DNA of 64,000 nucleotides from an uncultured Chlorobiaceae bacterium (lineage in GTDB: Bacteria; Bacteroidota; Chlorobiia; Chlorobiales; Chlorobiaceae), in contig CAIJGA010000005.1 of assembly GCA_903820085.1 (NCBI GenBank), forward strand, positions 62,001 through 126,000, written 5' to 3'. Below, one piece after another: positions 56,279 through 63,936 of the stretch. The notes under the pieces were generated by a model. It was given only the letters and a program-made list of their open reading frames with translations, did not search any database and was not told where the DNA came from. Position 1 is the first letter of the stretch; each line of letters opens with the position of its first letter. The translations under genes and the position numbers were made by a program.

Positions 56279-56899
56279 TTATTGATCGCCGGCAGTTGCG
56301 GAGGCATTCCGCAAATACCGCTCTATTTTGCGGGTCAGTTCTTCAACGGTTGAACCGATGCGTTTGATATCGGTCTCTACGGTTATGTCAGCGCTTTTAT
56401 AGCGTGGTTCCCGTTTGGCGAGGATTGTCGTGATTTTTTCCTCTATCTCTTCACGTGAAAGCTTTTGACCTTTATCTCCTTTCAGCAAAGGGCGATCAGT
56501 TTTATTGCAGAGTCTCCTGGCAAGGGTTCTTATTGGCGATTGCAGATAGACCATGGTACCTGATTTCTGGATGAGTGCATATGATTCATCATTTTCAAGC
56601 ACGCCTCCTCCGAGGGAGATCACCAGATTGGATTTATCAACCAGACCTGTCAGCGATTGCAGCTCAAGCCCACGAAAATACTTCTCACCGTTTTCGGCAA
56701 AAATCCGGGTGATGGTTTTTCCTGCGTTTTGTTCAATGCGTTGATCAAGGTCAACAAACTCATAGCCGAGTGAGTTGGCAAGCAACGGTCCTATTGTTGA
56801 TTTACCCGATCCGCTGAACCCGGTTAAAAAAATGAGGGTATGTTCTTTATTCACGAATGATTGTTCAAAATCTCTCTGGTTTACCTGATGACCTGGCAT
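56279..56899 (-). CDS. aroK: Shikimate kinase
   Basis: 206 aa. The P-loop is GFSGSGKST, DLDQRIE and NGEKYFRGLE follow, then LGGGV and the lid TDRPLLKGDKGQ. An N-terminal ~20-residue extension (MPGHQVNQRDFEQSFVNKE) precedes the fold; no later Met is available, so either the extension is real or translation starts at a non-ATG codon. It phosphorylates shikimate. It is the first gene of aroK-aroB. Confidence 0.93.
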   Translation of the reverse strand: MPGHQVNQRDFEQSFVNKEHTLIFLTGFSGSGKSTIGPLLANSLGYEFVDLDQRIEQNAGKTITRIFAENGEKYFRGLELQSLTGLVDKSNLVISLGGGVLENDESYALIQKSGTMVYLQSPIRTLARRLCNKTDRPLLKGDKGQKLSREEIEEKITTILAKREPRYKSADITVETDIKRIGSTVEELTRKIERYLRNASATAGDQ

Positions 56900-57193
56900 A
56901 AGTCATACTGAGCATCACGAAAATAAAAAAAATCCGGCACCTCCCGTCCAAAAAAGTCCGGATTGCTTTGTTGCATCAATTTTTCGTGGTCATATTACTT
57001 TATTATGCCCAGGAGGAAAGCCTCAGGTGAGAGGGGTCCCGTATTGAAAGCCGCCTGTCGGAGGTAACGGGGAGATCGATGAAATTTTTTTACATTCATC
57101 TTCTCATCAATGTGTAAACGGTGTTCCATAGAGCACCACAGGCGCGTATCGGAGTGTCCAACTTTTATTTTCCTAAAGGAGTCAATAGTTCCC

Positions 57194-57811
57194 TTGCAGC
57201 ATTTATACAAATACATCAAGATCACTGACAAGGTTATCACTGTTCTGGCTCTGCTTTCTTTTGGTTTCAGCGGTATCCGTGCTGATTTCATGATTATCGG
57301 TCTCTATCTTTTTCTTTTCCCCTACCTCTATCTGACGCATCGAAGACATGCGGTTTTTCATCTGCTGCTCTCTTCTGTCGTAGCTTGCAGCTGGTTATTT
57401 GTTGCCCGGGAACAGTATGGTTACAATCGCGAATTGCTGGTTATAGGCGGTTATAATATTTATCCGCTTTTTGCCTGGGCTGTCGGGCTTTTTGGAGTTT
57501 TTCTCATGTATGCCCATTGGGTTCCAGTATTCCGCAAGATGGTTTTTCTGAAAAAAATGATTTTTTTTACAGCACTTTACTGGCTGCTTCTTTTTGGATC
57601 AGAAATCCTTGCGTACCGTTTTTTTAATTTTCGCAATATTGCAACGGCGCAGTATGCAGGATTGCCATTCCTTGACTGCATTCATGCGCCTGACTGGATG
57701 AAGGTCGCCTATCTTCTTAACGGGCCAGCTTATTTCCTGCTCTGTGAATTTCTCGGTCTGCCTGATCCCACTATCATCATGAGAAAAAGCGTCTGCCTCC
57801 AGGAAGAGTAA
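57194..57811 (+). CDS. Polytopic membrane protein of unknown function
   Basis: The frame is open with an ATG at 57110, but the only strong ribosome-binding site, AAAGGAG (57175-57181), points to the TTG at 57194, giving 205 aa (starting MQHLYKYIKITDKV). There are about five to six transmembrane helices rich in Phe, Leu and Tyr (GLYLFLFPYLYLTH, WLLLFGSEILAYRFF). No family is recognised. It is alone on its strand between aroK (divergent) and a terminator at 57832. Confidence 0.65.
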   Translation: MQHLYKYIKITDKVITVLALLSFGFSGIRADFMIIGLYLFLFPYLYLTHRRHAVFHLLLSSVVACSWLFVAREQYGYNRELLVIGGYNIYPLFAWAVGLFGVFLMYAHWVPVFRKMVFLKKMIFFTALYWLLLFGSEILAYRFFNFRNIATAQYAGLPFLDCIHAPDWMKVAYLLNGPAYFLLCEFLGLPDPTIIMRKSVCLQEE

Positions 57812-57831
57812 CGTGATTTTCATGACACACC

Positions 57832-57862
57832 GCCGAACGCTTCAGAGCGGATCGGCTTTTTA
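57832..57862 (+). terminator. Terminator after the membrane protein
   Basis: GCCGA-A-CGCT-TCAG-AGCG-GA-TCGGC forms a two-part stem with a UCAG tetraloop, followed by TTTTTA. Confidence 0.85.
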
Positions 57863-57966
57863 TTCCTCATCTGCCAGTACAACTTTTCTGGCATTTTTAT
57901 CACATCGTACAGCCCTTGTTAATAAAGATCGGATTTTAGCCGTTGGTCCGATGCTTCATTTTCCCC

Positions 57967-58031
57967 TACCATATTAACGGTATTTTTATGGTATATGCTT
58001 GGATTTTATGACGATAAAGGGCTTTATTGAC
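57967..58031 (+). promoter_or_regulatory. Palindrome plus distal box upstream of the porin leader (copy A)
   Basis: TACCATATTAACGGTA (57967-57982) is an imperfect palindrome. TTTATTGAC begins at 58023, exactly 56 nt after the palindrome start. The same pair with the same spacing precedes the sulfite reductase gene (62137 and 62193). A TTGGA block between them is also aligned. Confidence 0.6.
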
Positions 58032-58055
58032 CACTGTAAATCAAACGGAACTCAT

Positions 58056-58163
58056 ATGAACTATCAGCTCTGGTTACATAACGAAATTTTCAGCAACAAC
58101 GAATATCGCTGTTGTTGTCTGGGGATGAACGTTGAAAGACGGAAGAACCGATTATCGTCATAG
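58056..58163 (+). CDS. Putative Cys-rich leader peptide
   Basis: A 35-aa ORF starts at ATG 58056, preceded by a weak CGGAAC. It contains three consecutive Cys codons, TGT TGT TGT at 58110-58118, in the context EYRCCCLG. The Cys codons are the 3' arm of a CAACAAC/GTTGTTG hairpin (58095-58117). An intrinsic terminator lies 31 bp past its stop, before the porin. This is the layout of an amino-acid-responsive attenuator. Short ORFs occur by chance, so the peptide is a hypothesis. Confidence 0.4.
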   Translation: MNYQLWLHNEIFSNNEYRCCCLGMNVERRKNRLSS

Positions 58164-58194
58164 CGGCCCTGCTGTTCAGGGTTGATTGTTTCGA

Positions 58195-58228
58195 AGCCGG
58201 TATTTTCGTTCAGAATGCCGGCTTTTTT
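58195..58228 (+). terminator. Terminator within the porin leader (possible attenuator)
   Basis: AGCCGGTATT (58195-58204) pairs with AATGCCGGCT (58214-58223) through ten pairs with one G-U, followed by TTTTTT. It stands 47 bp before the porin ribosome-binding site and after no recognised gene except the putative leader peptide. A small CCCTG/CAGGG hairpin (58167-58181) precedes it. Confidence 0.8.
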
Positions 58229-58285
58229 GTTTACAGGATTTTTTTTCGTGGATCATAAATCAAAAACTTACAAAAGGGAGAATCA

Positions 58286-59395
58286 ATGAAAAGGATTTTA
58301 TCACTGGCTGCAATGTTAGTAGCTTTGTCTTACGCCTCACCGGCTTCTGCTGAACTTAAGCTTGGCGGTGAAGCTGCTGTCCGCTTGAGAGACGATTTTG
58401 GCAGAAAGACTGCTGCCGCCGGCTTTCTAACAAAAACTGAAGATCAATATTTCCAGTACCGCGTTCGCCTGAAGCCTTCGGCTGATCTTGGTGATGGCTA
58501 CTACTTCAAGGCATTGGTTCAGAATGAAAATGCGGCAGGTGGCTGGCAGGGGATCTATGTCAATAACCAGGAGCAGTATAACCTTCAGGTCTCGCAATTT
58601 TACTTCGGCCATAACAGTGATAACAGCCACTGGGCGCTTGGCCGTCTTCCTCTCGGATCTCTTGACAACCCGATACTGGATCTGACCCTTTACGCAATTC
58701 CTGCTATCAGTGGCGGGCCTCTTTCAACTGCCGCCTCATCTGCTGGCTCACACCCAACATTGTATGCTGTTGACACTCCCGTGTCCACGAATCATTTTGA
58801 TCGACTTTTTGGTTTCAACTATGGCGTCAAGATCGGTGACGGTGAGTTGAATGCTGTTCTCGTTAACTTTGACAACATTTCGACCACTGGGGCAGACAGA
58901 GGGCTTTTCAATGACGGCTATGGCTTCACGGCGATATACAAGACGTCGATTGGAGATGTCACCATTGCTCCACAGGTATACGTTACTTTGACTCATCTCG
59001 GGGATGGACGTCAGCCTTACACCGTCGGTGCACAGGCATTTATTCCTGCCGGCAAGTCAAAGGTCTCTCTCAGCGGATTCTATACTGCTGACAAGAATAC
59101 CTATGGTACGAGCGTGAATGACTATAACGGCTATATCTTAAGAGTCAAGGGTGAGTCCGGTCCGGTACTGGCGTGGGTAGACTACAATAGGACTAATGAT
59201 GAGCATGGCAGCACAGACTATAATAACACCTTTGTCTGGGCGCAGTATAAAGTCAATGTGCATGAATCAGCCACAGGCACTTTCAGCCTGACACCGACCA
59301 TCAGATATCGAGCATCCGGTTCTGAAACTCATGCCGGCGCTACAACAAAGGATAACCTGTTCCGTACAGAACTTTATGCAACAGTAACCTTCTAA
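58286..59395 (+). CDS. Outer-membrane porin
   Basis: 369 aa. AGGGAG lies 5 nt before the ATG. The signal peptide is MKRILSLAAMLVALSYASPASA (cut near residue 22). The mature part starts ELKLGGEAAVRLRDDF, alternates as in beta strands (YQYRVRLKP-like), and ends in Phe (ELYATVTF), as outer-membrane barrels do. It is probably a 16- to 18-strand general or anion porin; the solute is unknown. It shares upstream elements with the sulfate-assimilation genes, which suggests uptake of sulfate or organosulfur, but this is inference. Confidence 0.8.
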   Translation: MKRILSLAAMLVALSYASPASAELKLGGEAAVRLRDDFGRKTAAAGFLTKTEDQYFQYRVRLKPSADLGDGYYFKALVQNENAAGGWQGIYVNNQEQYNLQVSQFYFGHNSDNSHWALGRLPLGSLDNPILDLTLYAIPAISGGPLSTAASSAGSHPTLYAVDTPVSTNHFDRLFGFNYGVKIGDGELNAVLVNFDNISTTGADRGLFNDGYGFTAIYKTSIGDVTIAPQVYVTLTHLGDGRQPYTVGAQAFIPAGKSKVSLSGFYTADKNTYGTSVNDYNGYILRVKGESGPVLAWVDYNRTNDEHGSTDYNNTFVWAQYKVNVHESATGTFSLTPTIRYRASGSETHAGATTKDNLFRTELYATVTF

Positions 59396-59407
59396 CTTTT
59401 TTTATCG

Positions 59408-59491
59408 TCCGGGCACCTGAGGTGAAGTCGTGTGTGGGCTTTTGGGGTGAGTGTGTGCATCTAATCTTAAGGGTTGCCCGGATATTTTTTT
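59408..59491 (+). terminator. Terminator after the porin
   Basis: TCCGGGCA (59408-59415) pairs with TGCCCGGA (59475-59482) across a ~59-nt loop, then TATTTTTTTT. The large loop may contain smaller hairpins. Confidence 0.65.
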
Positions 59492-59494
59492 TAA

Positions 59495-59568
59495 GGCGAT
59501 GTGGGTGAGTGGTCTAAGCCAAGGGTCTGCAAAACTCTTTATCACAAGTTCGAATCTTGTCATCGCCT
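59495..59568 (+). tRNA. tRNA-Cys (GCA)
   Basis: The acceptor stem GGCGATG pairs perfectly with CATCGCC. The D arm is GGT...GCC, the anticodon stem AGGGT/ACTCT encloses loop CTGCAAA with anticodon GCA, and the T arm is ACAAG-TTCGAAT-CTTGT. The discriminator is T73, which is the identity base for tRNA-Cys. CCA is not encoded. Confidence 0.96.
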
Positions 59569-59673
59569 CATATTAAAATGTTATTTATAAATGGGTTAAT
59601 ATTTTGTGTTGTTTTCCGTGGAACAACTGTGAAACAAAAAAAATATTTTTAACGGGTTAGATTATTCCTCCAG

Positions 59674-59738
59674 ACATCCGGGTTTAAAGAGCAATGTTTT
59701 TGGGTGCATTGTTCTTTCGTCACCCGGATGTTTTTTTA
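59674..59738 (+). terminator. Long terminator hairpin after tRNA-Cys
   Basis: ACATCCGGG (59674-59682) pairs with CCCGGATGT (59723-59731) and AAAGAGCAATG with CATTGTTCTTT inside, followed by a T-run. It can also block the convergent OMP gene's transcript. Confidence 0.85.
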
Positions 59739-59745
59739 TTAGCCA

Positions 59746-60330
59746 TCACAAATCGAGCCTGATGCCAACGATAATATTGCTGCTGGCGAGAGAGTAAGTA
59801 TTACTATTCCATCTGACATCGCATGGCTTGAAATAACGGTAGCCGATATCGACGGTTGCATTATTGCCAACGTTGATACCAGCTCCTGCACCAACCTGCC
59901 ATGCAAAAACGGTATCACAGGAAGTTACTTCAACTTCAAACCAATGATCGGTTGCATGAGCATAGCCAAGACCAGCCATGACGAATGGAGAAAAACCCGA
60001 GTTTTTCATGTCGAAATCGAGGTAGCCGTTTGCCATGAATGACCATATAGAAATCTTGTCTGTAGAAGGGTCGCCACCCCAGGTAACTGCGTTATTGCTG
60101 TGGTCACCGACTTCAGCTTCCAACCGGTACATGTCATTTTTGAGGCCGAAAGCTCCATTGATGAGATAGCCGGTTTTGTAAGTGACTTTATCAGGAGTTC
60201 CGTTGAAGCTTGAATTATTCAGCAAACCGAGCCCACCGGAAATGGTGACATACGGACTCGTTGCTGCATGACCAAGAGAGGGAACAGCGAACAAACCTGA
60301 AGCCAAGAGAGAAAGAAGCAGTTTTTTCAT
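59746..60330 (-). CDS. Outer-membrane beta-barrel protein (OmpA/OmpX-like porin family)
   Basis: 194 aa. The signal peptide MKKLLLSLLASGLFAVPSLGHA is followed by TSPYVTISGGLGLLNN, an eight-strand barrel pattern with SPFVMAGLGYAHATDH and VDIGYRYFKPCDVRW. It ends GIRLDL. Two cysteines (SCDTVF and KPCDV) may form an extracellular disulfide. It fits the outer membrane beta-barrel family (OMP_b-brl); the role is unknown. Confidence 0.8.
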   Translation of the reverse strand: MKKLLLSLLASGLFAVPSLGHAATSPYVTISGGLGLLNNSSFNGTPDKVTYKTGYLINGAFGLKNDMYRLEAEVGDHSNNAVTWGGDPSTDKISIWSFMANGYLDFDMKNSGFSPFVMAGLGYAHATDHWFEVEVTSCDTVFAWQVGAGAGINVGNNATVDIGYRYFKPCDVRWNSNTYSLASSNIIVGIRLDL

Positions 60331-60498
60331 GGTCGTTTTATTAAATATTACGGTTGCTACTGTTAGTTATAATGCCAAGTTACCAAAAATAACAGAAGGA
60401 AGGATATCATTGAGCCCGGCGTACAGTTTTTTTCGTGCTGGAGTCAAGCCATGCAAAAGCATCACGGCACAAAATGGAACAAGCCAAAGCAAGGCCCG

Positions 60499-61113
60499 TC
60501 ATAGGTGCTGAATCTTCTTGAAATCTTTCGAAATGCCGTTAAACATCATATTCGTCGCTGTCTGCATAATCAACGACATTGTCGAATTCGTCATTGAGCG
60601 GAGTATCTTTTTCGGTACAATCCGGAACGCCGGATAAAGCACAAACCGAACATCTATTTTTAGGTCAAAATGCACTCTGGTCTTATTTTTCACCCGATGC
60701 ATCTCAAGTTCACCAAACGCCTTCCCCTCAAAAAGGTATTTCTCCGGGTCAGCAATCCGGGAGGTCACCGGATAGTGCTTCCAATATATTTTTTTGCCAA
60801 CCGTATACTGCCTTATCATCTCATCAGTCAGTTCGTCAGGATCCGTACACTCCATATCTTCAGGCAGTTCAACCAGCAACTCATCAACTTGCTCCACAAA
60901 AAAAATTATTTCCAATGGATTGTTCTGAGGATCAGTAACCCGAAAATGCCACCGATAAACATTTTCAATATTCGTATCCTCAACGCTGTAGCAAAATGGA
61001 TTGAAGCCCAATATTTTTTTATGGTTCGAAAGATACTCAGCAGTCCGGTCGAATTCCTCATGGAATAACCACTTGCCCTTGCTAACTCCCTTGGCATCCA
61101 TCTCCATTGTCAT
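60499..61113 (-). CDS. DUF1997-like protein (SRPBCC-type fold)
   Basis: 204 aa, soluble. The sequence (FDRTAEYLSNHKKILGFNP, YRWHFRVTDPQNNPLEIIFF, HFDLKIDVRFVLYPAFRIVP) has the beta-rich pattern of DUF1997 proteins found in cyanobacteria and Chlorobi, related to START/SRPBCC ligand-binding folds. The ending has a Met-rich helix (SLIMQTATNMMFNGISKDF). Function is unknown. The family assignment is from memory of patterns. Confidence 0.65.
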   Translation of the reverse strand: MTMEMDAKGVSKGKWLFHEEFDRTAEYLSNHKKILGFNPFCYSVEDTNIENVYRWHFRVTDPQNNPLEIIFFVEQVDELLVELPEDMECTDPDELTDEMIRQYTVGKKIYWKHYPVTSRIADPEKYLFEGKAFGELEMHRVKNKTRVHFDLKIDVRFVLYPAFRIVPKKILRSMTNSTMSLIMQTATNMMFNGISKDFKKIQHL

Positions 61114-61143
61114 AGTCTCGAAGGTATCATTTCATTCACATAA

Positions 61144-61236
61144 ATTCTGCCCACCCTTTCAGCCACTTCGATACGTATCAAACCTCAAATCCTCTTTACG
61201 GATCTCAACATCCACCACCTCAACCTCCGGTGTCAT
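61144..61236 (-). pseudogene. Decayed fragment of a peptide chain release factor (RF2-like)
   Basis: Reading from 61236 on the minus strand gives TPEVEVVDVEIRKEDLR then FDTYRSG, a stop (TGA where GGA would fit), then KGGQN. This is the region that leads into the conserved GGQ peptidyl-hydrolysis motif of RF1/RF2. The frame breaks again after GGQN. Nothing of the rest of the gene is seen. It is a ~30-residue relic just upstream of the DUF1997-like gene. Confidence 0.65.
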
Positions 61237-61651
61237 ATCCGGCTTGTTTTATGCTTGAAATCGGGGGATTTTAAAGGTTTTTTTATGAATTTGCAGCTTT
61301 ATATACGGTAATCCAATATAGAATATAGGCTGCTTATATTAACCTGCGAAGAAGGGAAAAATAAGATGCACTGGCAAAAGGAGTCCACTTCACAAGCGGA
61401 GCCTCTGCTCTTGTTGTCTTTGCGTGTGTCGGTCCGCAATAAAAAGGTTTGTACAACATCCATCGGTTTTAAGTCAAAACCAAATTGCAGTTACTTCTTG
61501 ATGCTGAAACTATATCGGGTTGATGATCTTTTAACGTGCTGTTGACTTGTTTTGTACGTATTAATGATTAACATGATAAGTTATGTATGTGTGTATCTAT
61601 ATAACTTTTAAATAGATAGTCTTTTTTTAATCACCTGAAATATATAATACC
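61237..61651. other. Intergenic region
   Basis: 415 AT-rich bases with no supported gene. A 59-codon frame from about 61366 is open but has no recognisable protein features. The segment also includes ATACGGTA near 61307, a half of the TACC/GGTA palindrome. Confidence 0.4.
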
Positions 61652-61816
61652 ATGTCAAACGGATCAAACGCAACATCAAAAAAAGAAAAGGATATCGAAA
61701 AGCTGCAACTGCACGTGGAGCAGGTAAGGCTTGCTGCGTATTACAGCTGGAAATCAAAGGGTGAAAAGCATGGGGAAGACGTCGCTGACTGGCTTGAGGC
61801 TGAAGATTCGCTTTAA
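61652..61816 (+). CDS. DUF2934 family small protein
   Basis: 54 aa. A polar N-terminus with SKKEKDIEKLQ is followed by RLAAYYSWKSKGEKHGEDVADWLEAE, matching DUF2934 (pattern AYxLWExxGxPxGxDxxDWLxAE). The function is unknown; members are widespread small soluble proteins. It is too short for many gene finders. No good ribosome-binding site is visible. Confidence 0.75.
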   Translation: MSNGSNATSKKEKDIEKLQLHVEQVRLAAYYSWKSKGEKHGEDVADWLEAEDSL

Positions 61817-62136
61817 AGCAGCAATGTAAAGGCCTGAACGGTTCGCTGCATTTTCATGGCGAACCCTGACGGGTGCGCAAAGACTCCGATTCGCTTCAGC
61901 TTCCGGTAAAAAGGCAAGCCGGTCAATCACGCATAGCAAGCAGGGCCGGTATGCCGGACCTGTTTGCTTGCAGGAGAGCCGCAAAGCTGGCTTTGCGAGT
62001 AAGCTTTCGCATCACTCCCTCTTTCCGCCTTTCGGTACTGCCCCTTAATCCTGTTCAGCTCCCGCTCAATCTTCTCAATCAAATCATCATCAGGCAGGGC
62101 AACTTGCACGGGTTGCTTGTTCAGCCTGGTTTGCCA
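61817..62136. other. Intergenic region with two hairpins
   Basis: GCAAGC-AGG-CCGG pairs with CCGG-CCT-GCTTGC at 61936-61971 and CGCAAAG with CTTTGCG at 61980-61997. These could end the DUF2934 transcript. A 71-codon minus frame (61927-62142) begins with gene-like codons (PDDDLIEKIERELNRIKGQY) but its last half reads through the hairpins; it is not called. Confidence 0.5.
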
Positions 62137-62201
62137 TACCATATTTACGGTATTTCTTGCGGGCCGGTTTGGAGATGTGGTTTGTATTGGGTTTTATTGA
62201 C
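62137..62201 (+). promoter_or_regulatory. Palindrome plus distal box upstream of the sulfite reductase (copy B)
   Basis: TACCATATTTACGGTA (62137-62152) differs at one base from copy A, and TTTATTGAC starts at 62193, again 56 nt on. It lies about 55-120 bp upstream of the siroheme reductase start. Confidence 0.6.
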
Positions 62202-62255
62202 ATTAGTTAATTATTGCTGTTGTTCTGCTCTTTGCAGAGAGGGCGGGCATGGTGA

Positions 62256-63167
62256 ATGGAGTTACATCCGAAATTATTTGAGAGCATGGCTGAACAGGAG
62301 CTTGATTTGACTGCCTTGAGCAGGGTGGGTATGATGCGCCAAAAGCAGCCGGATTACTATGTGATGCGTCTCAAGGCGGTTGCGGGTGATTTGAGTGCAT
62401 CGGATCTTTTAACTATAGCCTCGGTTGCTGAACAATATGGCCGGGGTTTTGTGCATCTCTCTACCCGTCAGGGGGTTGAGATTCATTATGTGCATCGCGA
62501 CAATCTGGAGCCGGCGCGGTTGGCTTTGCAGCAGGCAGGGATTGAGATGGGAGCCTGTGGTCCTCGGGTGCGGGTTATTGTTGCCTGTCCGGGAGGTGAA
62601 ACCTGCCGATGGGGGGTTATCGATACCAAGAAGATTGCCAGGGAGCTTGATACCAGGTATTTCAAGAAGGAAACCCCTTCAAAATTCAAGCTGGCGGTTA
62701 CGGGTTGCGCCAACAATTGTACCAAGGCTAATGAAAATGATATTGGTATCAGGGGAGCCATAGAGCCTGAATGGAGCTCATCGGAGTGTACTGATTGTAG
62801 CTTATGTGTCTCGCTTTGCCCCCTTCATGCCATTGAACGCAAGGATAGTGACGAAGGGTACCGCTATGTGATTGATCAGGATCGCTGCATTAACTGCAGT
62901 ATCTGTACCTCGCTCTGCCCTTCGAATGCCTGGGTTGCCGGCCGAAAAGGGTATACCCTTTTTATTGGCGGTACCATGGGCAGAATACCGCGTTTTGCTT
63001 CGGTGTTGAAAAAAATGGTGGTTACCGATGAGGAGCTCTATCTCCTCATTGCGAGGGCAATTGCCTTATTCAGGGAAAAGGGAAGAAAAAAAGAGCGTTT
63101 CGGGCATATGATTGACCGGATCGGGCTCGAAAACGTCAGGGAGGAGCTTCTTGGCGAACAAGGATAG
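62256..63167 (+). CDS. Siroheme sulfite/nitrite reductase with ferredoxin domain (AsrC-like)
   Basis: 303 aa. Residues ~1-70 are the nitrite/sulfite reductase ferredoxin-like half domain (RQGVEIHYVHRDNL). The siroheme-[4Fe-4S] region has ACPGGETCRWG and TGCANNCTKANENDIG. A 2[4Fe-4S] ferredoxin insert follows, with CTDCSLCVSLCP and CINCSICTSLCP. It fits the small anaerobic sulfite reductases that reduce sulfite to sulfide by six electrons in the cytoplasm. Next to cysH and cysD it is assimilatory. The start at 62256 could instead be ATG 62286. Confidence 0.88.
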   Translation: MELHPKLFESMAEQELDLTALSRVGMMRQKQPDYYVMRLKAVAGDLSASDLLTIASVAEQYGRGFVHLSTRQGVEIHYVHRDNLEPARLALQQAGIEMGACGPRVRVIVACPGGETCRWGVIDTKKIARELDTRYFKKETPSKFKLAVTGCANNCTKANENDIGIRGAIEPEWSSSECTDCSLCVSLCPLHAIERKDSDEGYRYVIDQDRCINCSICTSLCPSNAWVAGRKGYTLFIGGTMGRIPRFASVLKKMVVTDEELYLLIARAIALFREKGRKKERFGHMIDRIGLENVREELLGEQG

Positions 63168-63200
63168 TGTGGCGGGTATCATCAAAAAAATAGAAGAGTT

Positions 63201-63914
63201 ATGAGCAGGGATGCGGTTGAGGAACTAAATTCGGAACTTTCCGGCAAAACTCCGCAGGAGATCTTGAGCCGTACGGTTGACTTTTTCGGTGCATCTAAGA
63301 CAGCGTTTGCATCAAGTTTTGGTGCCGAGGATCAGGTTATTACCGATATCCTGCACAAGGAGGCGCTGCCGGTGCCGGTTTTTACGCTTGATACCGGTCG
63401 CCTGCCTCAGGAGACTTATGATGTTCTTGATGAAACAAGGAAACGGTATGGTAAGAGGGTTGAGGTGCTTTTTCCGGAAACCGGTGCGGTTGAAGCCCTG
63501 GTGACGCTTCATGGCCCTAACCTTTTTTATGAAAGTGTTGAACGTCGTCGGGAGTGTTGCGGTATCCGAAAGGTGCAGCCGCTGGCCAAAAAACTTTCAA
63601 CATTGAGTGCCTGGATATGCGGACTTCGCCGGGAGCAGTCGGTCACCAGAACGGCAGTTGCCTTGGTTGAATGGGATGCGGCATTTGGCCTTTATAAAAT
63701 CAATCCCCTTGCCGATGCGTCGGAAGCGTGGGTCTGGGAGTACATTAAAATACACTCTGTTCCCGTCAATGCCCTTCATGACCAGGGATATCCAAGCATC
63801 GGATGTGCGCCATGCACGAGGGCGGTCAAACCGGGTGAGGATGTCAGGGCAGGGCGCTGGTGGTGGGAGATCCCGGAACACCGGGAGTGCGGCCTGCATC
63901 GTGAAAAACAGTAA
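63201..63914 (+). CDS. cysH: Adenylyl-sulfate (APS) reductase, thioredoxin-type CysH
   Basis: 237 aa. The PAPS-reductase-like fold begins near ASSFGAEDQVITDIL and includes FTLDTGRLPQETYDVL. The paired cysteines ECCGIRK and GCAPCTRA bind a [4Fe-4S] cluster, which marks APS-using rather than PAPS-using enzymes. The catalytic cysteine is in the C-terminal ECGLH. It makes sulfite from APS, supplying the neighbouring sulfite reductase 33 bp upstream. Confidence 0.93.
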   Translation: MSRDAVEELNSELSGKTPQEILSRTVDFFGASKTAFASSFGAEDQVITDILHKEALPVPVFTLDTGRLPQETYDVLDETRKRYGKRVEVLFPETGAVEALVTLHGPNLFYESVERRRECCGIRKVQPLAKKLSTLSAWICGLRREQSVTRTAVALVEWDAAFGLYKINPLADASEAWVWEYIKIHSVPVNALHDQGYPSIGCAPCTRAVKPGEDVRAGRWWWEIPEHRECGLHREKQ

Positions 63915-63936
63915 TTATTATTGATAGACAACGTAT

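Noticed and set aside
56995-57291. 98-codon minus-strand ORF upstream of aroK
   Set aside because: It overlaps the start of the membrane protein, lacks a ribosome-binding site and shows no protein-like pattern.
57822-57975. 51-codon ORF after the membrane protein
   Set aside because: It runs through a terminator hairpin and the palindrome; no ribosome-binding site or protein features.
61366-61545. 59-codon ORF between the release-factor relic and the DUF2934 gene
   Set aside because: There is a weak GAAGGG upstream, but the peptide is low in recognisable structure and probably chance.
61927-62142. 71-codon minus-strand ORF
   Set aside because: The first half looks gene-like, but the second half is made of two hairpins, and its start codon lies in the palindrome. 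Support is too weak to call it.
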